From positions 186,001-250,000 of the forward strand of contig NZ_JALIQP010000002.1 in assembly GCF_023566055.1 (NCBI RefSeq): DNA of 64,000 nucleotides, read 5' to 3'. Shown here piece after piece: positions 26,851 to 34,423 of the stretch. Positions within the stretch are counted from its first letter, which is position 1. Each line of letters opens with the position of its first letter. Source of the DNA: Halosolutus amylolyticus. Lineage in GTDB: Archaea > Halobacteriota > Halobacteria > Halobacteriales > Natrialbaceae. A program made the position numbers and the translations under genes. Below the pieces are notes generated by a model, which did not search any database, was not told where the DNA came from, and saw only the letters and a program-made list of their open reading frames with translations.

Positions 26851-27601
26851 CCTCGATCACCCTCCCGTCACGGAGCGTGACCACCCGATCGGCGACGGCC
26901 AGCGTCGAATTGTCGTGCGAGGCGACCACGACCGCCCGATCCCGGCCGATGTCGGTCAGCAACTCGAGCACGTCCGTTCCGGTTTCCGTGTCCAGTTCGC
27001 CGGTCGGCTCGTCCGCGACGAGGACGTCCGGATCCGTCGACAGCGCCCTGGCGATCGCGACGCGCTGGCGTTCGCCGCCGCTGAGTTCGCCGGGGAGGTG
27101 CGTGACCCGGTCCTCGAGTCCGACCCGCTCGAGTAGCGTCGTCGCCCGTTCTCGCCGGTGCGATCGGGGAACGCCCTCCTGGACGAGCGGCAGGGCGACG
27201 TTCGCCCGGGCCGAGAGCGACGGCAGGAGGTGAAAGCGCTGGAAGACGATTCCCACGTGCCGACGGCGCAACCGGGTCCGTTCGCCGCCCGAAACCGCCG
27301 CGAGATCGGTGCCACACAGTTCGACGCTGCCCTCGGTCGGCACCAGGAGGCCGGTGATCGCGTGCAGGATCGTCGACTTGCCGCTCCCGCTCGGTCCCCG
27401 GAGGCCGACGACTTCGCCCTCCCGGACGGTAACCGAGACGTCGCGGAGCGCGGTCACCGATCGATCCCGACGGGATCGAAGTCCCCGGCCAGTCGACCCG
27501 TACACGTGCGAGACGTTCTCGAGACGGACGATCGCCGACGCGTCGCGGTCGTCGACCAGTTCAGTCGCGTCCGTCCGTGCGTTCCGGTTGGATACTGTCA
27601 C
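26840..27601 (-). CDS. MacB/LolD-type ABC transporter ATPase
   Basis: 253 residues. Walker A GPSGSGKST (about 69-77), signature LSGGERQR and Walker B VLVADEPTGELD are all intact. The pattern GELDTETG is typical of the LolD/MacB/FtsE class, which drives mechanical export or extraction of lipoproteins, peptides or drugs. It is the first gene of the operon. A palindrome overlaps its likely TATA box at 27660-27675. Substrate unknown. Confidence 0.88.
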   Translation of the reverse strand: MTVSNRNARTDATELVDDRDASAIVRLENVSHVYGSTGRGLRSRRDRSVTALRDVSVTVREGEVVGLRGPSGSGKSTILHAITGLLVPTEGSVELCGTDLAAVSGGERTRLRRRHVGIVFQRFHLLPSLSARANVALPLVQEGVPRSHRRERATTLLERVGLEDRVTHLPGELSGGERQRVAIARALSTDPDVLVADEPTGELDTETGTDVLELLTDIGRDRAVVVASHDNSTLAVADRVVTLRDGRVIEDGR

Positions 27602-27946
27602 GGGGAGTCTCGTCTCGACGAACGTCCCGATGTGCTATTGTTTCGGTCCGGCTTCCCGCAAACAGGCGACTGTTTATCGACTGTACAGAATCACAAACTG
27701 AATTTTGCCGATCTTACACCCGATAAGACGAAGTGGCGAGACCGTGGCCGCTTACCGGTGGAGTCGTACACACGATGCTGTAGCCTCCCGTGAACCGTCT
27801 GGATCCAGAAGCGGCCGGTTCGACACGTCATAGACCGTGAAAGACAGCAGTCAGGAATAGTCACACTGACTGCAATCGGCCCCGATCGACGTGAGGATAC
27901 ACGAGAACCAGATTCGGAACCCTCGAGAACCGGAGTCGGCACCCGG
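27602..27946. promoter_or_regulatory. Intergenic region with ABC operon promoter
   Basis: 345 bases, no gene seen. AAACAG-GCGA-CTGTTT (27660-27675) is a perfect 6-bp dyad. On the minus strand it overlaps a TATA-like GATAAACA upstream of the ABC exporter operon, a plausible repressor site. The right part (27780-27946) carries no recognisable signal. Confidence 0.4.
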
Positions 27947-29236
27947 TCACTCCGGCTGCGGCGTCGGTAACGCCCGATGTTGCCGCGGCGGGACCAGATA
28001 GTTCGCCCGCCTGGTGACCGAGATGTACTGGAGAATGCCGTTGTTGTTGACCGGACCGACCGCACCGTCCGTGAGGTCGCTCCCGGTCATCGCCTCCCGG
28101 GTTTTCACGAAGTCGGCGATCGATCGCTGGTGGGCGAGGAAGTGGAGGCCGGCCCGATCGTCGTCGGTCGAGTTGAAGTCCCGGCGGAGGATGATCGGGT
28201 CGCCGTCCTCGCGTGCCCGGCCCGCCTTCTGTGCGTGCCCGACGATACCCGTGGTCCGGGCGTCGTCCTCGGCGTCGTCGATACAGTCCTCGACCCCGCT
28301 TGCGGTGCCGAGGTTGTGGCCGGCACCCTCGACGCGGTCCTCGGACGCGTGGGCTGGACAGAACATCTTGGCGACGCGCTGGTCGCGACTGTCCTGTTCG
28401 TACCACTGCTGGAGTCGCAGTTCGATCTTCGAGAGGTGAGTCGTCGTGCCGCCCGCGAAGGGGCCCTCCGCGATCGTCACGCGGTCCTCGCTCGCCTGGT
28501 TGCGATCGAACCCGCTCTTGAATCCCATGAACATCGGGGAGTCTTCCGGGACGGGTTCGGTGTCCGGGATGCCGGTGACGCCCGCCTGCTTCTCGGCGGG
28601 CAGTCCCTCCCCGAAGAACCCGGGTCGGCGATCGGCCACCTCGAAGATCCCCTCGACCGTCGCCTCGACGTCGACGTCGTTGACCGCGTCGAGTTCGCCG
28701 GTGAGCGCTTCCTCGGCGCTCAGGACGACCTGCCCGTGATCGCTGGCGAGGTGAACGAGCGCGTCGAACGCGTCCAGTTCCGGGTCTTCGATCCGGGTCA
28801 GCGGTTCGGGTTCCGGGAGGTCGACCGACTCGGGGAGGTCCTCGTCGAACCGATCGAAGTAGGCGGGCCCGTAGCCGACCGTCAGCACGAGGCCGTCGTT
28901 GCCGTACCGGTAGGCGCGTTCGAGGCTCTCGAGGGCGTCGGCGAACTGGGCGCGCTCCTCGTCGGTCGGCCCGTCGCTCACGTACTCGAGGCCGAGCAGG
29001 AGGTGGTGTTCGGGCGGGCGGACGTTCCCATGGTCGTCGGTCGAGAGGAACTCGTTCCACGCGTGCTGGCGATCGGGGCGCTCCTCGGGGGCGAGATCGG
29101 CCTGTGGCACGTCGACCTCCTCGCGCCCGAGACACGCCGAGAGCGCGCTCGCACCGCCGATCGCCACGGCCGTCCGGACGAACGCCCGGCGGGAGAGACC
29201 CCGGGCTGGACCGGATCGGGGACCGGACCCTGTCAT
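27947..29236 (-). CDS. Tat lipoprotein with Dyp-peroxidase-like fold
   Basis: 429 residues. Tat motif LSRRAFVRT (14-22) and lipobox LSAC (Cys35) predict a lipid-anchored external protein. The rest follows the two-domain Dyp peroxidase pattern: MGFKSGF where the family has GFxDGT, then GPFAGGTTTHLSKIELRLQQW, then GHAQKAGR with a candidate proximal heme His, IILRRDF and FLAHQRSIADF. The catalytic Asp of GxxDG is Ser here, so classic peroxidase activity is doubtful. Deferrochelatase-like or heme-binding functions are alternatives. No EfeO/EfeU genes adjoin. Confidence 0.7.
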   Translation of the reverse strand: MTGSGPRSGPARGLSRRAFVRTAVAIGGASALSACLGREEVDVPQADLAPEERPDRQHAWNEFLSTDDHGNVRPPEHHLLLGLEYVSDGPTDEERAQFADALESLERAYRYGNDGLVLTVGYGPAYFDRFDEDLPESVDLPEPEPLTRIEDPELDAFDALVHLASDHGQVVLSAEEALTGELDAVNDVDVEATVEGIFEVADRRPGFFGEGLPAEKQAGVTGIPDTEPVPEDSPMFMGFKSGFDRNQASEDRVTIAEGPFAGGTTTHLSKIELRLQQWYEQDSRDQRVAKMFCPAHASEDRVEGAGHNLGTASGVEDCIDDAEDDARTTGIVGHAQKAGRAREDGDPIILRRDFNSTDDDRAGLHFLAHQRSIADFVKTREAMTGSDLTDGAVGPVNNNGILQYISVTRRANYLVPPRQHRALPTPQPE

Positions 29237-29353
29237 AGTCGCTCCTCGGGGGCGAGCGATAAAGGGGGTTTTGGTGCGATCGGGCGTGCCTCGACGTCGC
29301 CGGACCGGTCACGATCGACAGTGCCATATCCGTTGGTACTGTAGGGTGCTAGC

Positions 29354-29881
29354 ATGAATCAGGTCGAGGTGTTCGAGGAGATCGACGCCCCACCAGACGT
29401 CGTCTGGGACGTGCTCCTCGATTTCGAGGCCTACCCCTCGTGGAACCCGTTCATCCGATCGATCGAGGGGGAGCCGGTGCCCGGCGAACAGCTCCGGGTC
29501 CGGATCGATCCGCCGGAGTCGCGGGCGTTCACGTTCAAACCCGAAGTGATCTTCGTCGAAGAGAACCGTCGACTCGTCTGGCTGGGCCGACTGGGGGTCC
29601 CGTTCGCCTTCGACGGCTACCACGAGTTTCACCTCGAACCGATCGGCGGCGGTGAGTCGAGCGGCGCGAGGCAAACGTCGGAAGACCGCGGGTCGTCCGG
29701 AAGCGAGTACTCGTGGTCGGAGCGGGACTCCGACGGGGCCACGAGAACGCGACTCCTCCAGCGCGAAACCGTTCGCGGCGCGCTCGTTCCGCTGCTGTTC
29801 GACAGGGACGAGATCGCACGCGGCTTCCGGGCGATGAACGAGGCGCTCAAAGAGCGCGCCGAAGCGCGGGTCGTGGCCTGA
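29354..29881 (+). CDS. SRPBCC (START/Bet v1-like) domain protein
   Basis: 175 residues. The opening FEEIDAPPDVVWDVLLDFEAYPSWNPFI is the standard start of polyketide-cyclase/SRPBCC proteins, with RLVWLGRLG and FHLEPI following. A Ser/Gly/Asp-rich insertion (about 98-125) interrupts the fold before TRLLQRETVRGALVPLLF. The fold binds hydrophobic ligands; the ligand is unknown. The last base of its TGA is the first base of repeat copy E. Confidence 0.82.
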   Translation: MNQVEVFEEIDAPPDVVWDVLLDFEAYPSWNPFIRSIEGEPVPGEQLRVRIDPPESRAFTFKPEVIFVEENRRLVWLGRLGVPFAFDGYHEFHLEPIGGGESSGARQTSEDRGSSGSEYSWSERDSDGATRTRLLQRETVRGALVPLLFDRDEIARGFRAMNEALKERAEARVVA

Positions 29882-29962
29882 TACGGATTGCTGTACCGAT
29901 GTACCGGCGCAACTGCGATCCGGGCGGCGGTTGCGCCGGAAATGACGTACAGTAACCCGTAT
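29881..29962. repeat. Dispersed palindromic element, copy E
   Basis: 82 bp beginning with the A of the SRPBCC stop codon. It is nearly identical to copy A (10480-10560): left end ATACGGATTGCTGTAC, centre GGCGCAACTGC and GCGGTTGCGCC, right end GTACAGTAACCCGTAT. It lies between two convergent genes. Confidence 0.88.
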
Positions 29963-29996
29963 GAGGGCAGATCGATCGGCGGCAACCGGCCGGCGA

Positions 29997-30662
29997 CTAC
30001 GACGACGTGGCGAGGTCGGTGATCGCCTCCAGGGAGTCGATTTCGTGGTCGGGCTCGGCCGACGTCCACTCCTCGTACCCCCTCGCGTGATCGCGCCAGA
30101 GGTAGGCCGAATCGATGCCGGCCGCATCGGCGGCCGCGACGTCGACCCAGCTATCCCCCACGTACAGCGGGTTCGTCGCGTCCAGGTCCTCGAGCGCCAG
30201 TTCGAGGTAGTACGGCGTCGGCTTCTTGCGATCGATCCCCGACAGCGTCGGCTCGCGGCCGTACCAGACCTCGACCCCGAGGTCGAAGTGCTCGAGGATG
30301 TTCCCGATCGTCTCGTGCTGGTTGTTGCTGACGATCGCGTTCGTCGACGCGAGCGAGTCGACCGCGTCGACGTCGTCGTACAGGCGTTTCCGGCCGGCCC
30401 GGAGCTCCTCGAGTTGGGTCTCGATCGCTGCACGTTCGCGGGCGGTCCAGAGGTCGTGCGGATCGACGTCGTACTCGCCGGCCAGCCGACGGAGCGAGTC
30501 CACGTCCGGCCCCAGCAACGTCTCGACGTGCCCGTCCGACGGCTCGGCGACGCCGACCCGCTCGAAGGCGTCGTGGATCGCATCGACGAGCGCGTCGCGA
30601 TCCGTCGGCGTCGTCAGCACGCCGTCGTTGTCGAAGACGATCGCGTCGTATCGCGTCTGCAT
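29997..30662 (-). CDS. HAD-superfamily hydrolase
   Basis: 221 residues from the ATG at 30662. Motif I is FDNDGV (Asp11, Asp13). Motif II is ASTNAIVSNN, the catalytic Lys lies in RKKPTPYYLELAL, and motif IV is YVGDSWVDVAAADAAG. This is the phosphoglycolate-phosphatase-like branch with an alpha-helical cap. A small phosphorylated metabolite is the likely substrate. The frame stays open far upstream, but only this segment is protein-like. Confidence 0.87.
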   Translation of the reverse strand: MQTRYDAIVFDNDGVLTTPTDRDALVDAIHDAFERVGVAEPSDGHVETLLGPDVDSLRRLAGEYDVDPHDLWTARERAAIETQLEELRAGRKRLYDDVDAVDSLASTNAIVSNNQHETIGNILEHFDLGVEVWYGREPTLSGIDRKKPTPYYLELALEDLDATNPLYVGDSWVDVAAADAAGIDSAYLWRDHARGYEEWTSAEPDHEIDSLEAITDLATSS

Positions 30663-30833
30663 ACTCGGTGGTGAGCCTAGGAACTGGAGACGTATCGTCG
30701 TTGTGCTCGCCAGGAGGCCACACGTCGACCGGAGGTTCAAGTAGGGAACCGCGGCCAGTAGCCCCGATGCAGCGACTGCCCGCGCGAGTCGGTTCGGGAC
30801 GCGATCGGGACGCGATCGGCAACCGGAGGGACG

Positions 30834-31388
30834 ATGGGCCATAGAGCGCTCGTCGCCTACCGGCGACCCGACCACCTCTACGACCTGCGGTACAGCCACT
30901 GGGGCGGCGAGGACCTCTCGCTCGCCGGCGCGATCACCGCCGAGTCGCCGCTTGCCGACGGCGCGGTCGCGCCCGACCTGCTCGCGGACGGGATCGCCCG
31001 CGATCGGATCCTCGCCGCACACCTCGATCCCTGCGTCCACGAGGCGCTGTACGTCGTCGCGCCCGCGGCCGACTACGCGGTGACCCCCTACCGCGTCTGC
31101 TGGCTCGAGTGGGGCGACGGCCGCGACGGCGGCCGGGGCGCGATCGTCGACGTCGACCCGGGACCGGCCGATCGCGACCTCCGGACCTGGTTTCGCGCGA
31201 CCAAGACCGTTCTCGGGGACGTCGTCGAGATGGGGGCGCTCTCGAGACGCGCCGCGCTGGCGTACCTCGAGGCCCGGATCTGCGAAGAACGGGGCGGGAC
31301 GGTCTACAGCTACGGCGGGTCGATCGACGCGACCGAGACCGGCGGCGATTCCCGACCGGACCACTGGCCGGACGACGGGCGTCGGTGA
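30834..31388 (+). CDS. Conserved haloarchaeal protein (DUF6735-like)
   Basis: 184 residues. The N-terminus MGHRALVAYRRPDHLYDLRYSHWG and the later YRVCWLEWGDG are shared with a haloarchaea-specific family of unknown function, which I recall as DUF6735. There is no signal peptide or membrane segment. Promoter and operon links are not evident: both flanking genes point toward it or away on the other strand. Confidence 0.7.
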   Translation: MGHRALVAYRRPDHLYDLRYSHWGGEDLSLAGAITAESPLADGAVAPDLLADGIARDRILAAHLDPCVHEALYVVAPAADYAVTPYRVCWLEWGDGRDGGRGAIVDVDPGPADRDLRTWFRATKTVLGDVVEMGALSRRAALAYLEARICEERGGTVYSYGGSIDATETGGDSRPDHWPDDGRR

Positions 31389-31429
31389 CGGGTCGCGATC
31401 GCACCGGTCGATCGGTCCAGCGGGCCGTC

Positions 31430-33205
31430 TCACTCGGTCCAGCGGGCGTCGGCCAGCGTCCGCTGGACGACGTCGTTGCCGACCGCCTCGGCCAGCGTCT
31501 CGAAGCCCGCGCGTTCGCCCCGATCGGCCGCGTTCGCGACCAGTCGCGAGACGATGAACTCCGGGGTCGACCGCCCGACGGTGTCGAACCGCGGCTGGTA
31601 GTCGACCAGCAGTTCGAGGTCCGGGTTCAGCCCCTCCGCGAAGATGCCGTCGACCCGCGCCTCGGGCGGGAGTGGCTCCAGATCGTCCGCGAGGTGCGTG
31701 ACGAAGACGCCGAGCGCGTCTCGATCGACCGACAGCGTGACCAGTCCGTGGAGCAGATCCGCCGCGCTCCCGGGTTCCGTGATCGCCTCGAACTCGTCGA
31801 CGAGCATCAGGGTGCGCCCGCCGGTCGAGAGCGGCGGGACGATCGACCGGAGCGTCGACTCGAGCACGCCCGCGTTGAAACTCGCGTGCCGACGGTGGAA
31901 GACCAGCGAGTCGACGGGGGTCACTTCGGCGCGGTCGGCCGGCACCGGCAGCCCCATCGTCGCGAGCAGGACGACCTGGCACAGCGTCTCGAGCAGGGTC
32001 GTCTTCCCGCCGCTGTTCGCACCCGTCAGGACCGCGACGCGCTCCTCGCCGGGGGGTGCCTCGATGCTCTCGGGAACCGACGAGACGCCGTGGTCGCCGA
32101 GGCCGTAGGTGACGGGCTGGACGGACTCCTCGTCGCGCGCGGCGAGTGTGAGATTGCGCGCGTTGACGACGGAGACGGCCGCTTCGTCCCCCTCGACGAA
32201 GGCGGGTCGCGTGCAGTCGTACTCGAGCGCGAACCGGGCGAGCGAGAGGTGGAGCGCGATGTCGTCGACGGCCTCGACCGCCCGATCGACGGCGTCGCGG
32301 GCCGCCTCGAGCGTCTCCTCGAACTCGCTCGCGACCGTCTCCTCGCGCTCGTCGATCGCCGCGGTGAGGTCCGAGCGGAGCGTCCGCAGGGTTCCGCCGA
32401 CGAAGTCCGTCGCGTCGGCCGCGTCGGTCGGCATCGCCGCCCTGACCCGATCGATCGTCACGTCGGCCTCGCTCAGGAGGTGGTCCTCGAACGCCTCGCG
32501 GAACCCCTCGACGTCGCGGACTCCCTCCGATCGAAGGTCCTCGATGAGTTCGAGGGCGTTCGCGTCGATGTCCTCGACCGTGCCGAGCGCGTCGCGGAGT
32601 CGGTCGAGTTCGTCGTCCGCGCCCTCGCGCACCCGGCCGCGATCGGCGTCGAGTGCAGCGAGCGCGTCCGCGGCCTCGGCGAGGGTCTCCCGTTCCAGGT
32701 CGGCGATCGCCGAAAACGGACCGGAATCGACCCCGGCGTCGAGCAACGCGAGCGCGGCCTCGACGGCGGCGCGTTCGCTCCCGTCGCGCTCGTCGTAGCG
32801 GCCGTAGGCCGCGAGGACGGTCTCCCGGTCGGCGTCGTCGAGGGACGCCCACGCGTCGCGGGCGGCGAGGACGTCGTCGAGTCGCCGTTCCATCTCCTCG
32901 CGGCTGGTGAGCGGCGTGAGGACCCGGATCCGGTCGGCGGCCCGCTGGGTGACGGCGTGGTCGACCGCCAGGTCCAGCAGGTCCTTGTAGGCCGATCGGG
33001 CGTCGCTCGTCGCCAACACCTCCATCCCGTCGCCGCCGGTCGCGCGGCGGAGGATTCGCGTCGCCCGCCCGCGAGCGAGGCCGGCGTCCGAGAGGGTCCG
33101 GACGTCGCCGCTCTCGATGGCCTCGATCGCTCGTTCGCGGCCGAGTTCCTCGACCAGCCGTTCCCGCGTCTTCGGGCCGACCCCCCAGTACTCCTCGAGT
33201 CGCAT
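31430..33205 (-). CDS. MutS-like ATPase with helix-hairpin-helix N-terminus
   Basis: 591 residues, start chosen at 33205 (MRLEEYWGVGPKTRERL) because the HhH motif begins there; 33244 is an alternative. Residues 5-50 are a helix-hairpin-helix. The middle is a MutS core/clamp-like helical region rich in Asp/Glu/Arg (about 90-330). The ATPase has Walker A GANSGGKTT (about 393-401) and Walker B TLMLVDEFEA. The MutS I mismatch-reading domain is absent, so it is not a repair MutS. It is closest in plan to the archaeal MutS5/MutS2-like group, where roles in recombination control are suspected. The C-terminal SMR domain of MutS2 is also absent. Confidence 0.78.
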   Translation of the reverse strand: MRLEEYWGVGPKTRERLVEELGRERAIEAIESGDVRTLSDAGLARGRATRILRRATGGDGMEVLATSDARSAYKDLLDLAVDHAVTQRAADRIRVLTPLTSREEMERRLDDVLAARDAWASLDDADRETVLAAYGRYDERDGSERAAVEAALALLDAGVDSGPFSAIADLERETLAEAADALAALDADRGRVREGADDELDRLRDALGTVEDIDANALELIEDLRSEGVRDVEGFREAFEDHLLSEADVTIDRVRAAMPTDAADATDFVGGTLRTLRSDLTAAIDEREETVASEFEETLEAARDAVDRAVEAVDDIALHLSLARFALEYDCTRPAFVEGDEAAVSVVNARNLTLAARDEESVQPVTYGLGDHGVSSVPESIEAPPGEERVAVLTGANSGGKTTLLETLCQVVLLATMGLPVPADRAEVTPVDSLVFHRRHASFNAGVLESTLRSIVPPLSTGGRTLMLVDEFEAITEPGSAADLLHGLVTLSVDRDALGVFVTHLADDLEPLPPEARVDGIFAEGLNPDLELLVDYQPRFDTVGRSTPEFIVSRLVANAADRGERAGFETLAEAVGNDVVQRTLADARWTE

Positions 33206-33360
33206 ACCCGGGAATTCGCGTCGATCGTCTTGAAACCGTGTCATCGCGCGGCCCGGGCCGTGGACGTGCTCGATCGTCACCGGGCTGGCGAGCCCGTCCG
33301 TATAAAGACACGGTGGAACTAGTCGATACGGTTTTTTCGACAGCCTGCCAAGAACGTGAT

Positions 33361-34251
33361 ATGAGCACAGATAGCACGCGATCGACGCTGGATCACGATC
33401 GCCGATCGTTCCGGTACTACCGCAACGCCGTCGAGCGCCACTGGGACCCGCACGAGATCGATCTCGAGCCCGACCGGGAGGCGATCGAGGACGTGCCCGA
33501 GGTGGGCTTCGACGGCCTCCGCGAGACGCTCGCACTGTTCGGGGCCGGCGAGGAAGCCGTCACGGAGGACCTCTCTCCGCTCGCGGTCGTCCTGGACGAC
33601 GTCGCTGACCAGCTGTTCGTCACGACCCAGCTCTACGAGGAGGCCAAACACGCCGACTTCTTCGATCGGTACTGGCGGACCGTGATCAACCCAGAAGAGG
33701 AACGGCGCGGTCTCGAGCGATCGTCGCCGACCGAGGACCGGTGGTTCAGCGAGCCCTACGACGAACTGTTCGAGCGCAACGAGGCGGCGATGCACCGGTT
33801 GCTGGTCGAGGATACGCCGGAGAATCGCGCGCTCGCGTACTGTCACTACCACATGACGATCGAGGGAATCCTCGCCCAGACGGGCTACTACGGGGTGCAG
33901 GGGAACTTCAGCGGCGACTACGAGGAGCTTCCCCGGCTCCCCGGGCTCGTCGAGGGCTTCTCGAGCATTCGGAGCGACGAAGGTCGCCACGTCGGCTTCG
34001 GAATGTGGAAATTAAAGACCCTGGTCCAGGACGAGGAGGTCGATCCCGAACTCGTCACGAGCACCGTGGGCGAACTCGCCCAACTTACCCAGCAAATCGT
34101 GGGCAACACCACGGGCGACGACGACGTCGGCATCGAAGAGGCCGAACTCGTGAGCTACGCCGCCGAGAAGCACGGCCAGCGGATGGAACAGATCACCGAC
34201 ACCAGCGCGGCGATGCCCGAAGTCGACGAACTCGTCGAACTGGAACGGTAA
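33361..34251 (+). CDS. R2-like ligand-binding oxidase (R2lox)
   Basis: 296 residues with the ferritin-like fold of ribonucleotide reductase R2. Every residue of the Mycobacterium R2lox site has a counterpart: E64, E94, H97, E168, E207, H210 as metal ligands, and V67 with Y163 for the Tyr-Val ether cross-link (GEEAVTED, LYEEAKH, YHMTIEG, SDEGRH). R2lox proteins hold a Mn/Fe centre and a bound fatty acid. They oxidise an unknown substrate and do not act in nucleotide reduction, and no R1 gene is nearby. A TATA-like TATAAAGA at 33301-33308 would give a leader of about 30 nt. Confidence 0.85.
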   Translation: MSTDSTRSTLDHDRRSFRYYRNAVERHWDPHEIDLEPDREAIEDVPEVGFDGLRETLALFGAGEEAVTEDLSPLAVVLDDVADQLFVTTQLYEEAKHADFFDRYWRTVINPEEERRGLERSSPTEDRWFSEPYDELFERNEAAMHRLLVEDTPENRALAYCHYHMTIEGILAQTGYYGVQGNFSGDYEELPRLPGLVEGFSSIRSDEGRHVGFGMWKLKTLVQDEEVDPELVTSTVGELAQLTQQIVGNTTGDDDVGIEEAELVSYAAEKHGQRMEQITDTSAAMPEVDELVELER

Positions 34252-34423
34252 CGGCGATCGTCCTCACACGCCGCATCCGTCCTGCCCCGTCTCCCGCGCG
34301 GGCGAGTGCCACTCGCCGACGCCGCCACCCATATGCACAAACGTGGATATATTTCGGCACGAATCACTCCCGGGGAAGCACAAACACGGGGATTTTTATC
34401 CGCTCGGCGTCCTACGGACGACC

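Noticed and set aside
29997-33377. A single 1126-codon minus-strand frame
   Set aside because: Only its last 221 codons form a HAD hydrolase; the rest is an out-of-frame reading of the MutS-like gene.
33361-34251. Ribonucleotide reductase small subunit
   Set aside because: The GEEAVTED valine and the tyrosine five residues before the IEG glutamate match R2lox, and no large subunit gene is present.
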